Positions 8,789 to 18,383 of a stretch of DNA of 46,121 bases are shown here, in pieces. Source of the stretch: Collinsella sp. (lineage in GTDB: Bacteria > Actinomycetota > Coriobacteriia > Coriobacteriales > Coriobacteriaceae); assembly GCA_019413955.1 (NCBI GenBank), contig DXMX01000006.1, positions 1 to 46,121 of the forward strand, given 5' to 3'. Position 1 is the stretch's first letter; every line of letters begins with the position of its first letter. The notes under the pieces are model-generated. The model was not told where the DNA came from, searched no databases, and worked only from the letters and a program-made list of their open reading frames with translations. The position numbers were made by a program, and so were the translations under genes.

Positions 8789-8925
8789 GTCTCGATCTGT
8801 AACAGTTAGAACCCAAAAACCGGTCTAGTTGTTACAGATCGAGACGTTAAGTTGTGGCTCGATGTAATGTCTAGATCTGTAACAGTTACTCGACAAAAAC
8901 GGGTCTAGTTGTTACAGATTGAGAT
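8789..8925. repeat. 57-bp inverted-repeat units 3 and 4 (head-to-tail pair)
   Basis: Units 8789-8845 and 8869-8925, period 80 bp, linker 23 bp. Arms are GTCTCGATCTGTAACA/TGTTACAGATCGAGAC and GTCTAGATCTGTAACA/TGTTACAGATTGAGAT. The two cores both end CTAGT and share AAAAAC. A stray half-arm (CTCATCTGTAAC) follows near 8963-8974. The pair sits between the kinase stop and the copA promoter. Confidence 0.9.
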
Positions 8926-8998
8926 GATTGGTTGGGACGGTTCATCGGCCAACCAACCACCCTCATCTGTAACGAAATGTCATACATTTCTTTCTGTA

Positions 8999-9032
8999 CT
9001 GGACACCCCCAGGGGGTATGGGTGTATAGTAT
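8999..9032 (+). promoter_or_regulatory. copA promoter with CsoR-type operator
   Basis: The G/C palindrome ACACCCCCAGGGGGTATGGG (9003-9022) matches the known shape of CsoR operators. It lies between a -35-like CTGGAC/GGACAC (8999-9006) and a -10 TATAGTAT (9025-9032), where bound repressor would block polymerase. A CsoR-family gene is the third gene of the operon, so copper would relieve autorepression. The operator role is inferred. Confidence 0.7.
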
Positions 9033-9077
9033 CGGCAGGTTAACAATTCCAACACCGAACTACAGAAAGGAGAAGCC

Positions 9078-11420
9078 ATGGCTCAAGATAAGTTCGATGT
9101 GGGCGGCATGACGTGCGCCGCCTGCCAGGCGCACGTGGACCGTGCCGTGAGCAAGCTCGACGGCGTCCAAAGCGTCGCGGTCAACCTGCTCGCCGGCTCC
9201 ATGCTGGTCGACTACGACCCCGCGCAGGTCTCCCCCGACGACATCTGTACCGCCGTCGATCGCGCGGGTTATTCGGCCTCGCCCGTTAGCACGGGCACCG
9301 ATGCCGCCAACTCAAACGGCAACGCGCAAGCCAGGTCCGGCGCCGCCCATATGGAGTCGCCGACCAAAAAGTTGGAGGCCGCCGCCTCTGCCATGCGCAC
9401 CCGCCTCATCATCTCGATCATCTTCCTCATCCCACTGTTCTACATAGGCATGGGGCACATGCTCGGTTGGCCACTGCCCGGCGTCTTCACCGACCACACC
9501 CACAGCATGACGCTCGCGCTCACCGAGCTCGTCCTGCTCATTCCCATCGTCTACGTCAACGACGCATACTTTATCAACGGGTTTAAATCGCTTACGCACG
9601 GCGCGCCTACCATGGACGCCCTTATTGCCGTGGGCGCCACCGCGTCCATCGCCTGGTCGCTCTACGCCATGTTCATCATGGCCGACCAGCTAGCCGCGGG
9701 TCAGGTCCACGAGGCCATGATGACGAGCATGGACAACCTGTATTTTGAGAGCGCCGGCACGATCTTGTCGCTCGTCACCGTAGGCAAATATCTCGAGACA
9801 CGCAGCAAATCCAAGACTGGCGGCGCCATCGAGGCGCTCATTGACCTGGCGCCCAAGACCGCGACCGTCGTGGCCGTCGACGGTACCGAGACCACCGTCG
9901 ATGTCGATGCCATTCTGCCCGGCCAGGTGCTGCGTGTGCGCCCCGGCGAGTCCATCCCTGTCGACGGCGTGGTACTCGAGGGCGCTTCGGCCGTGGACGA
10001 AAGCGCACTGACCGGCGAGTCCATCCCCGTGGAGAAGACCGCCGGCGCCACCGTCAACGCCGCCACCGTCAACCGCACCGGATCGTTTACCTTCCGCGCT
10101 ACGCGTGTGGGCGCTGACACGTCGCTCGCCAAGATTATCCAGCTCGTCGAGGACGCCAACGCCACCAAGGCACCCATTGCTCGACTGGCCGACAAGGTCG
10201 CCGGCGTGTTCGTGCCTGTGGTATTCGTGATCTCGGCCGTGACCTTTGTGGTGTGGATGGCACTGACCAGCGACGTGAATGAGGCGCTCACCTCCGCCGT
10301 CGCTGTGCTGGTGATCAGCTGCCCGTGCGCGCTGGGCCTGGCCACGCCCGTCGCCATTATGGTCGGCACCGGCAAGGGCGCCGAGATGGGCATTCTGTTT
10401 AAGAGCGCCGAGGCGCTGGAGAACCTGCGCAGCGTGGGCACCGTGGTGCTCGATAAGACGGGCACGGTCACCCGCGGCAAGCCTGCCGTGACCGATATCG
10501 TGGTAGCCACGCGCGCTGACGGCTCGCCCGCCATGAGCGAAAAGGCGCTGCTCAAGTTGGCCGCCGCGTTGGAGCGCTCGAGCGAGCACCCGCTGGCCGA
10601 GGCGATTATGGCCGAGTGTGAGACACGCGGGATCGTCGCGCGCATGGTCGAGGACTTTACTGCCGTGCCCGGGCGAGGCGTTACGGCGCGCGAGGGGCAA
10701 AACGCCATTGCAGCCGGCAACGTACGCCTGATGGACGAGCTGGGCGTTACCGTGCCCGCGGGTCTTGCCGAACAATTTGCCGCCGAGGGCAAGACGCCGC
10801 TGTTCTTTGCCAAGAACGGCGAGCTTGCCGGCACCATTGCCGTGGCTGACGAGGTCAAGGAGACGAGCGCCGGGGCCATCGCCGCACTGCGCTCGCTTGG
10901 CGTCGACGTGCGCATGCTCACCGGCGACAACCACGTGACGGCCGAGGCCATCGCCCGCCGCGTGGGACTGACCAGCAAGCAGGTCATCGCCGACGTGCTT
11001 CCCGCCGACAAGGAGCGCCACGTGCGCGAGCTGCAGGATGCGGGCAGTAAGGTCGCCATGGTGGGCGACGGCATCAACGACTCCCCCGCCCTGGCGCGCG
11101 CCGACGTGGGCCTTGCTATCGGCACCGGCGCCGACATCGCCAAGGAGGGCGCCGACGTGGTACTCATGCGCAGCGACCTCATGGACGTCGCCCGCGCCAT
11201 CGAGCTTTCGCGCGCCACGATCCGCAACATCAAGCAGGACCTGTTCTGGGCGCTGTTCTACAACGGCATCGGCATTCCGCTGGCGGCGGGCGTGTTCTTC
11301 CCGCTCACCGGGTGGCAGCTCTCGCCGATGTTTGGCGCCGCGGCCATGAGCCTGTCGAGCGTATGTGTCGTAAGCAACGCTCTGCGCCTAAAATCCTTTA
11401 AGCCCAAAGTGGCAAAATAG
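9078..11420 (+). CDS. copA: Copper-exporting P1B-type ATPase CopA
   Basis: 780 residues. Pumps Cu(I) out of the cell at the cost of ATP. ATG at 9078 follows AAAGGAG. One N-terminal heavy-metal-associated domain carries GMTCAAC (Cys13, Cys16). Membrane segments follow, then the transport motif CPC at 415-417, the phosphorylation site DKTGT at 459-463, the SEHPLAEAI nucleotide-binding HP motif, and MVGDGINDSPALA (VGDGIND at 662-668). CPC plus the neighbouring copper chaperone and CsoR point to Cu+ rather than Zn or Cd. First gene of copA-copZ-csoR. Confidence 0.95.
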   Translation: MAQDKFDVGGMTCAACQAHVDRAVSKLDGVQSVAVNLLAGSMLVDYDPAQVSPDDICTAVDRAGYSASPVSTGTDAANSNGNAQARSGAAHMESPTKKLEAAASAMRTRLIISIIFLIPLFYIGMGHMLGWPLPGVFTDHTHSMTLALTELVLLIPIVYVNDAYFINGFKSLTHGAPTMDALIAVGATASIAWSLYAMFIMADQLAAGQVHEAMMTSMDNLYFESAGTILSLVTVGKYLETRSKSKTGGAIEALIDLAPKTATVVAVDGTETTVDVDAILPGQVLRVRPGESIPVDGVVLEGASAVDESALTGESIPVEKTAGATVNAATVNRTGSFTFRATRVGADTSLAKIIQLVEDANATKAPIARLADKVAGVFVPVVFVISAVTFVVWMALTSDVNEALTSAVAVLVISCPCALGLATPVAIMVGTGKGAEMGILFKSAEALENLRSVGTVVLDKTGTVTRGKPAVTDIVVATRADGSPAMSEKALLKLAAALERSSEHPLAEAIMAECETRGIVARMVEDFTAVPGRGVTAREGQNAIAAGNVRLMDELGVTVPAGLAEQFAAEGKTPLFFAKNGELAGTIAVADEVKETSAGAIAALRSLGVDVRMLTGDNHVTAEAIARRVGLTSKQVIADVLPADKERHVRELQDAGSKVAMVGDGINDSPALARADVGLAIGTGADIAKEGADVVLMRSDLMDVARAIELSRATIRNIKQDLFWALFYNGIGIPLAAGVFFPLTGWQLSPMFGAAAMSLSSVCVVSNALRLKSFKPKVAK

Positions 11421-11449
11421 GATCACCATTAAGTCCATTTAGAACGGGT

Positions 11450-11542
11450 TTTCCAGGTGCCCGAGATTGACCTGAAAGAGGAGCGACGCGTACTTTGGTA
11501 CGCGAGCGACGGCTTGAAGGTCAAGGTCGGGTGCCTGGGAAA
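11450..11542. repeat. Long nested hairpin between copA and copZ
   Basis: Left arm 11450-11473 and right arm 11518-11542 are near-complementary over about 24 bp (TTTCCAGGTGCCCGA against TCGGGTGCCTGGGAAA). An inner perfect stem, GCGTAC-TTTG-GTACGC, lies at 11488-11503. It fills nearly all of the gap inside the operon. It may be a dispersed palindrome or an RNA element that sets the copA:copZ ratio. Confidence 0.7.
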
Positions 11543-11567
11543 GCCGACACAACAGAGAGGAATACCC

Positions 11568-11789
11568 ATGCGTTTCACAATCAAGACTTCCGGCCTCATG
11601 TGCGGCCACTGCGACGCCACCGTCGAGACGGCGCTGCTCAACGTAGCCGGCGTGACCGACGCCGACGCCGATCACGAGACCCAGACCGTCCAAGTGGAGT
11701 GCGCCGACACCGTGACCGCCGAGCAGCTCGCCGCCGCTGTCGAGGCCGCGGGCGAGAAGTTCCACGCCCTGTCCGTGGCCGCCGCGTAG
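11568..11789 (+). CDS. copZ: Copper chaperone CopZ (heavy-metal-associated domain)
   Basis: 73 residues, one HMA domain of the usual length. It binds Cu(I) through MCGHC (Cys12, Cys15) in the loop after the first strand, and would carry copper to CopA or CsoR. ATG at 11568 follows AGAGAGG; the open frame continues upstream into the hairpin, where there is no ribosome site. A His replaces the more usual small residue between the cysteines. Confidence 0.88.
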   Translation: MRFTIKTSGLMCGHCDATVETALLNVAGVTDADADHETQTVQVECADTVTAEQLAAAVEAAGEKFHALSVAAA

Positions 11790-11837
11790 CAGCTACCAGA
11801 AGCATTCGACCCCATCGACCAGAAACGAGGACCCGCT

Positions 11838-12110
11838 ATGATGGCAGACCATAAATCGGTGACCCGCATGCTCAAGACGGCACGCGGTCAGATCGACGGC
11901 ATCCTGCGGATGGTCGATGAGGACCGCTACTGCGTCGATATTTCCACGCAGCTCATGGCCACACAGGCGCTCCTCGCGCGCATTAACGCCGACGTGCTCA
12001 AGGCGCATATCGAGGGCTGCGTGACTTCGGCAATCGAATCGGGCGACGAAGACCTCAAAGCCGCCAAGCTCGCCGAAATCGAACGCGTCGTCGACAAACT
12101 CTCCAAGTAA
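11838..12110 (+). CDS. csoR: CsoR-family copper-sensing repressor
   Basis: 90 residues, DUF156/CsoR fold, a four-helix DNA-binding repressor. The Cu(I)-binding C-H-C set is present: Cys in RYCVDI, and His and Cys in KAHIEGC. The N-terminal TRMLKTARGQIDGI is the family's DNA-contact helix. It starts at the first of two adjacent ATGs, after CGAGGA. Being last in the operon it would repress its own promoter at about 9003-9032. Confidence 0.9.
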   Translation: MMADHKSVTRMLKTARGQIDGILRMVDEDRYCVDISTQLMATQALLARINADVLKAHIEGCVTSAIESGDEDLKAAKLAEIERVVDKLSK

Positions 12111-12120
12111 TTGGGGCATT

Positions 12121-12201
12121 GGGGACAGACTTCTTTGCACCGTCTTGGTATTCCGGGGACAGGTACGTTTGCACCACATTGGTGCAGATTAACCTGTCCC
12201 C
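12121..12201. repeat. GGGGACAG / TTTGCACC palindromic element
   Basis: A half-unit GGGGACAGACTTCTTTGCAC (12121-12140) is followed by a full hairpin, 12155-12201. Its outer arms are GGGGACAGGT/ACCTGTCCCC and inner arms TGCACCA/TGGTGCA. Related half-sites are at 1281-1303 and 42371-42392. It follows csoR and may act as a 3' end. Confidence 0.8.
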
Positions 12202-12256
12202 CTTGCTCTAAATCGGGTATAAAGGCGTGCGGCATATCGAATGAAAGGCAATTTGC

Positions 12257-12730
12257 ATGAATGACTTTATGAAGGGCCGCAATGGCGCTGACGAACTCAC
12301 CATCGTGATGGGCTTCGCAGGCATTATCATCGCCATGATCGGTTCGATGGCTCGTATCCAGTGGCTCAGCTGGATTGCCATCGCCGTAATCGTGATTGGC
12401 GTGCTGCGCGGCCTGTCCAAAAATATCGATGCACGTCGCAAGGAGAACGAGGCCTTTGTCGCCGCGACTGCAAACGTACCCGGCTTGGGCAAGTTTGTAG
12501 CTAGCTTGGGCGGCGGAGCTGCAGCGGCCAACGCCTCGCGCGCAGCCGGTACTAGCAAGGAAGACTTTGAACGTGCCAAGCGCACAGCCAAGAAGATGTG
12601 GAAGGGCCGCAAGACCACGGCCTATCTCAAGTGCCCCAACTGCGGCCAGATGCTCTCCGTTCCCAAGGGCAAAGGCAAGATCCGCGTCACCTGCCCCAAG
12701 TGCCATGCCAAGATGGAGACGCGCTCATAG
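12257..12730 (+). CDS. Small membrane protein with C-terminal zinc ribbon (unknown function)
   Basis: 157 residues. Two hydrophobic segments (about 17-33 and 36-52) are followed by a basic, Ala-rich linker. The C-terminus has CPNCG-x17-CPKC, a single zinc ribbon on the cytoplasmic side. ATG 12257 follows GAAAGGCA. It has its own terminator and no functional neighbour. I do not recognise a named family. Confidence 0.75.
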   Translation: MNDFMKGRNGADELTIVMGFAGIIIAMIGSMARIQWLSWIAIAVIVIGVLRGLSKNIDARRKENEAFVAATANVPGLGKFVASLGGGAAAANASRAAGTSKEDFERAKRTAKKMWKGRKTTAYLKCPNCGQMLSVPKGKGKIRVTCPKCHAKMETRS

Positions 12731-12751
12731 CCGCCATACCATGGGACAAAT

Positions 12752-12786
12752 AAAAGCCGAGGCCTCGCACTGGGACCTCGGCTTTT
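12752..12786. terminator. Bidirectional intrinsic terminator
   Basis: AAAAGCCGAGG (12752-12762) pairs perfectly with CCTCGGCTTTT (12776-12786), giving T-runs on both strands. It separates the convergent zinc-ribbon and amidohydrolase genes. Confidence 0.9.
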
Positions 12787-12837
12787 TCTGATTATGACAA
12801 AAGGATTGTCCCTTTGTCGCATCGCCATATCGCGCGC

Positions 12838-14208
12838 TTACGCCACGCCATCGCGGGCAAGCTCCTCGGCCAACGCCTCGGCAGGCATGGCCATAATCGC
12901 GTCGAGCTCGGCGTCCACCTCGGGAATACGCTTCACCTTGAGTTTGCGCACCAGATCACCACGGCACATCACGTGCATCGGCTCACGCAGTGCGCACAGG
13001 TCATCGAGCGGATTCTTGCGCGTCACCAGGATATCGGCGGCCTTGCCGCACTCGATTGTGCCGGTCTCGCCGCCCAGCCCCAGCAGCTCGGCATTGACCT
13101 GCGTGGCCGTATGCAGCGCGAAGGCGTTACTCACACCCACGTACTTGGCAAAATAGGCCACCTCACGCCACATGTCGTACTGCGTCACGAACGGGCAGCT
13201 CGAGTCCGTACCCAGGCCCACCTTAACGCCAGCTTCCAGTGCGGCACGGGCGCTCTCGATAATGCCCGAGCACACGATATCGCCGTTCTTCTTTTGCGTA
13301 TCGGTCGAATGGGTCTTTTTCGGGTCGAGCAATACAAACGGCAGCGCCGGGCTGATAGTGCAGGTAACACTGGGCGCACGCCCCTCGAGTTGCGTGCCCG
13401 CGGCGCCACGGTACAGCTCCAGAATCTCGGGCGTCAACGGAGCGCCGTGCTCAATCGTGTCAACGCCGGCCTCAAGCGCGGCCTTCACGCCCTCGGTACT
13501 CTCGACATGGGCCATAACCGGCAGACTCACCTCGTGCGCAGCCTTGCACGCCGCCGCGGCAACCTCGACCGGCATGCGCAGCACGCCCGGCTCGCCCACC
13601 TCGGTAGCGTCGAACACGCCGCCCGTCACGAACAGCTTAATGACGTCGGCACCACGCGCATACAGGTCGCGCACCTGTTCGGCTGCCTCGGCGGGACTGT
13701 TGGCCACCTGGGCGAACAAGCCCGCACCATGGCCGCCCGGCACCGTGACGCCCGTTCCCGGCGCCACCAGGCGAGGACCTTGATACTTGCCGGCATCGAT
13801 AGCATCGCGCACGGCCAGATCGGCAAACAGCGGATCGCCCGCGCCGCGCACCGTGGTCACGCCACTTGCCAGTTGTTGTTGGGCGCTGCCCTTAAGAATA
13901 TGGCGCACGATGGCGCGCCCCACGGGATTATCGAGCTTCTTCATCAGCGCGCCCGCATCGCCGGCCGAGACAGGCTTGCCCGAGCCGCACAGGTGCACGT
14001 GCATATTGATGAGACCGGGCATGAGATACGCACCGCCCAGGTCGATAACCTCGGCACCCGCGGGCGCCTGCGCCACAGCACTCGGCCCCATCCAGGTGAT
14101 GACGCCGCGCTCAACAGTCACGGCCATATCGGGTTGCGGCTCCATATGCTCCGAGCCATCCAGAATGGTCGCATTGATAAACAACGTGGAACGATCGGCA
14201 GACGCCAT
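12838..14208 (-). CDS. Metal-dependent amidohydrolase
   Basis: 456 residues of the imidazolonepropionase/prolidase-like amidohydrolase group. Metal ligands are all visible: H70-V-H72, Lys191 in VIKLFVTGG (the likely carboxylated lysine), His234 in MAHV, His254 in IEHG and Asp335 in GTDS. This suggests a two-metal site acting on a cyclic amide or dipeptide; the substrate cannot be told. ATG 14208 is chosen over upstream frame extensions because GGGAGGAG lies 6 bases upstream. It stands alone, with no signal peptide. Confidence 0.88.
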   Translation of the reverse strand: MASADRSTLFINATILDGSEHMEPQPDMAVTVERGVITWMGPSAVAQAPAGAEVIDLGGAYLMPGLINMHVHLCGSGKPVSAGDAGALMKKLDNPVGRAIVRHILKGSAQQQLASGVTTVRGAGDPLFADLAVRDAIDAGKYQGPRLVAPGTGVTVPGGHGAGLFAQVANSPAEAAEQVRDLYARGADVIKLFVTGGVFDATEVGEPGVLRMPVEVAAAACKAAHEVSLPVMAHVESTEGVKAALEAGVDTIEHGAPLTPEILELYRGAAGTQLEGRAPSVTCTISPALPFVLLDPKKTHSTDTQKKNGDIVCSGIIESARAALEAGVKVGLGTDSSCPFVTQYDMWREVAYFAKYVGVSNAFALHTATQVNAELLGLGGETGTIECGKAADILVTRKNPLDDLCALREPMHVMCRGDLVRKLKVKRIPEVDAELDAIMAMPAEALAEELARDGVA

Positions 14209-14357
14209 ATCGAGCTCCTCCCTCACGATTAACTTGAACATTTGTCCATTATCACCTAGTCCCGCTGGATTGCTGCAGACGCATCGGTTAACGGAGGGAA
14301 GAGGGGATGTGGGAGACGGAATATGCTGCAGTCCCACCCCAGCGACACCAGGGAAAT

Positions 14358-14495
14358 ATCTCGATCTGTAACAGATACAGGGTTGTTGGGCCCCTTGATG
14401 TTACAGATCGAGACATTCGGTCGACGTTTCACCGGTTTGTCTCGATCTGTAACAATTACGAACTCAAACAACTTCTAAACGTTACAGATCAAGAC
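14358..14495. repeat. 57-bp inverted-repeat units 5 and 6 (head-to-tail pair)
   Basis: Units 14358-14414 and 14439-14495, period 81 bp, linker 24 bp. The linker shares GGTCGAC with that of pair 1-2. It ends 9 bases before the stop codon of the next gene. Confidence 0.9.
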
Positions 14496-14503
14496 AAAAC
14501 CTC

Positions 14504-15580
14504 TCAGCGCCCATACCACCGACGTCTCCACTCCTCAGCCAAATCGGGCCGTCGCGGAATACCCGCCAGCCTCATCTTCTCAACCAGCTTCCCCGGATTC
14601 TTGAGCTCATCAAACGTAAACCGAAGCACCTTGTGCCCGAGCATTGTCAGATGAGATTCCCGCTGACGCTCTGCCACGAATGGGTCGACCGGCTCCCGGG
14701 CCTCGCCGCTCTGCAGGGTGTACTTCCCCTTACCGTCCAGCTCGCCAATCACGCACGTTCCCTCCTCGAGCCGCCAAAAAAAGTCGACGCGAAACACCTG
14801 GCTCGGATCGAGCGGGTCGCGAAACTCCACCTGCAGCTCCGGAACCGGAAAGCCGTACGCAATAAAGAACGCTCGGAACCGAGACTCGCCGCCGTTTTCG
14901 GACAGCCCGTCCGCATACGACGCAATCGCCTGTGCCCTGCGATACCCTCGCCTGCCCTCGCAATCGGCGCGGAGGCGCTCGCACAAATCCCCACGTGATA
15001 CGTCTTTCACCCGCAGTGCAGAATCGGCAATCGCCAACCCGTAGGAGAACGGCGCACGCAGCAAGCAATCCTCCGCCGTGCGCCAAAACGACGTCACCCG
15101 CACACCGTCGACGCGCTCGAGCGCGCCCGCAATCTGCGGACGCAACAACCTGCACCCGCCGCTCAACGTCACCGAACAGCAAGTCTTAACAAGGAAACGC
15201 GGCCCGAGCAGATCATTCGGCACCTCCAGACCCCATATCAGCGCGGCGTCATATCCCCAAAACGCCCAATCGGGATGAAATTTCGCAAGCCCTTTGATAG
15301 TCCTCAGCGCTCGCTCCGCCGGCGTCAATGCATCCCAATCATGCTGAAAACAGAACAGGTACGGCTCGGGCTCCGCGATATCGTCGGTTCCAACATGGCG
15401 TCGCAGCCACATGAGCTCGGTATTGTCATGCGTTGCGAGCAGCGCACCTTGCTTGGCCGTCTCCGCGAGCCGCGCGAGCATCCTATTCCGCGCCAACGTG
15501 TTGCGAGTCGCATGTTTGTGTTTGAGAACGGTATTAGGCACTTTCATCACCACCACGTCAGACAAATGGACCATCGTCAC
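14504..15580 (-). CDS. AbiEi-like / DUF559-type nuclease-like protein
   Basis: 358 residues. The N-terminal half (AFWGYDAALIWGLEVP and neighbours) looks like the AbiEi-type antitoxin-related proteins common in Actinobacteria. The C-terminal 110 residues resemble a Vsr/DUF559 PD-(D/E)xK fold: VDFFW, then IGELDGKGKY, then a late LGHKVLRFTFDEL, with Asp, Glu-x-Asp and Lys in the expected order. The family call is from memory. GTG 15580 is chosen because GGAGG lies 5 bases upstream; ATG 15574 is an alternative. No cognate toxin is adjacent. Pairs of 57-bp repeats lie 9 bp after the stop and 21 bp before the start, so the gene is tightly bracketed. Confidence 0.6.
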   Translation of the reverse strand: MTMVHLSDVVVMKVPNTVLKHKHATRNTLARNRMLARLAETAKQGALLATHDNTELMWLRRHVGTDDIAEPEPYLFCFQHDWDALTPAERALRTIKGLAKFHPDWAFWGYDAALIWGLEVPNDLLGPRFLVKTCCSVTLSGGCRLLRPQIAGALERVDGVRVTSFWRTAEDCLLRAPFSYGLAIADSALRVKDVSRGDLCERLRADCEGRRGYRRAQAIASYADGLSENGGESRFRAFFIAYGFPVPELQVEFRDPLDPSQVFRVDFFWRLEEGTCVIGELDGKGKYTLQSGEAREPVDPFVAERQRESHLTMLGHKVLRFTFDELKNPGKLVEKMRLAGIPRRPDLAEEWRRRWYGR

Positions 15581-15600
15581 CGTTGCCTCCGCTGACAAAT

Positions 15601-15737
15601 GTCTTGATCTGTAACAGGAAGACAGTCTTTGAGCCTCTAGTTGTTACAGAACAAGATCTTTCGGCAGCCGCCAACCTTCCGTCTCAATCTGTAACAGTTA
15701 CGGGCCCAAACAGCCGCCAAACGTTACAGATTGAGAC
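15601..15737. repeat. 57-bp inverted-repeat units 7 and 8 (head-to-tail pair)
   Basis: Units 15601-15657 and 15681-15737, period 80 bp, linker 23 bp. Unit 7 is the most diverged (right arm TGTTACAGAACAAGAT). The pair lies 36 bp after the end of the next minus-strand gene. Confidence 0.9.
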
Positions 15738-15773
15738 AAAGTCAGGGCAGCAGGGCGACGCCAGTCACATCCC

Positions 15774-16481
15774 CTACTCCCACTCCTGCTCGTAGATGTT
15801 GAGCGACTTCACGTACCGCCCCTGGGCGCCCATGATGTCGCGGACCAGGCGCAAAAAGAAGCTGACGCACGAGGTGTCAAAGCCGTCCTGCAGATCCTCG
15901 GGATGCACCGCACCCGGTCCATCGACCGCCGTGTCACTCAGGCGCGCGATGTCATACAGATAGAGCTGTCCCGCCGTCAGCCAGACATCGTCGATGCAGG
16001 CGAGGCGCACCGCGATCGCGCCGTCGCTCCAATGCTCCTTTTGCACGATATGCGGGTCGTAGACATCAAAGCGACGGTCGGCACGCGTATCCTTCAGCGC
16101 AACCATGCCGTTCGCAGGATCCTTGTCCAAAATGCCAAAGCGCGAGAAATACTGCGTGTCGCGTACCTGCTCGAGCCGCTTGAGCGAGGCAGGCGAAAGC
16201 GATGCCGGCGGTTCGTCAACATACAGCTCGAGCAGCGTCTTGCCATGGCGATAGGGGCGCTCGAAGAGCAGCCAATCGGTAAATGCCATGTTGTAGGCCA
16301 TGATTTCGTTTTGCGAAGGCTCGGTGCAATAGCTGAGCCACGGGTCGACAATGATCTCGAACTGTTCGCGTGCCGGCTCCAAAAACTGGAACTTCCGCAG
16401 CATCCAAAAATGGGCCATGTCGGCAATATCGTTGCCGACGGCTTCAGCCAGCTGCGCTCGGTCTAAAACGTGGTCAGTCAC
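15774..16481 (-). CDS. Protein of unknown function
   Basis: 235 residues, GTG start after GAGGAGGATG. It is acidic, rich in aromatic residues (many Trp, Tyr, Phe), with no membrane span, signal peptide or cysteine cluster. I do not recognise a family. Segments such as DPWLSYCTEPSQNE and WLLFERPYRHGKTLLELY are well ordered, so it is probably a globular soluble protein. Codon use matches its neighbours. Confidence 0.75.
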   Translation of the reverse strand: MTDHVLDRAQLAEAVGNDIADMAHFWMLRKFQFLEPAREQFEIIVDPWLSYCTEPSQNEIMAYNMAFTDWLLFERPYRHGKTLLELYVDEPPASLSPASLKRLEQVRDTQYFSRFGILDKDPANGMVALKDTRADRRFDVYDPHIVQKEHWSDGAIAVRLACIDDVWLTAGQLYLYDIARLSDTAVDGPGAVHPEDLQDGFDTSCVSFFLRLVRDIMGAQGRYVKSLNIYEQEWE

Positions 16482-16896
16482 GGCATCCTCCTCAAACTGA
16501 TGAACCTCAATTTGAGCTTACGAGGAGGGTGGGCAGCCACGACCAGCGCGGGCAAAATAGGCCTCCGGCTGCAAACCAGATGCTGACCAAACACTTGACG
16601 GGACACTTGACCGAATGAGCGCACCGCAAAGAAACCGCAGGTAGATATAGACAGTCAGTTCACTCATTTGAGGCAAACGCCCGCTACCACCACAGAAAGA
16701 GCAGAGTAGCACAGTCGCAAACGTCGACGAATGAACACTTGCACGTCGGCAAATGACAAAGTCGCCTGCGAACTCGCAAGGAGTGTCCCCGAATGCCGGC
16801 ACATAAGGAACGTCCCCAGCTGCCGGCACTTGGGGACGTTCCTTTTGGGCCGGCATTCGGGGACAGCCCTTGACGATTCAGCTGTGGACAGCCGCC
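16482..16896. other. 415-bp gap between the unknown gene and gltD
   Basis: No gene is supported. It carries the promoter side of the preceding minus gene and, at 16784-16865, a nested palindrome next to the gltD 3' end. Confidence 0.5.
16784..16865. repeat. Nested palindrome with GGGGAC ends
   Basis: Outer arms TGTCCCCGAATGCCGGC (16784-16800) and GCCGGCATTCGGGGACA (16849-16865) are perfect. Inside, AAGGAACGTCCCCA (16805-16818) pairs with TGGGGACGTTCCTT (16831-16844). The 20-mer GGAACGTCCCCAGCTGCCGG at 16807-16826 recurs exactly at 46013-46032. Confidence 0.9.
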
Positions 16897-18378
<1,482 letters not shown>

Positions 18379-18383
18379 GGCAC

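Noticed and set aside
5212..15737. The 57-bp repeats as a CRISPR array
   Set aside because: Units are palindromic end to end, occur in scattered pairs rather than one array, linkers are partly alike, and no cas gene is present.
5212..15737. The 57-bp repeats as integron attC sites
   Set aside because: Length and palindrome would fit, but the end sequences do not match the RYYYAAC/GTTRRRY core sites and no integrase gene is seen.
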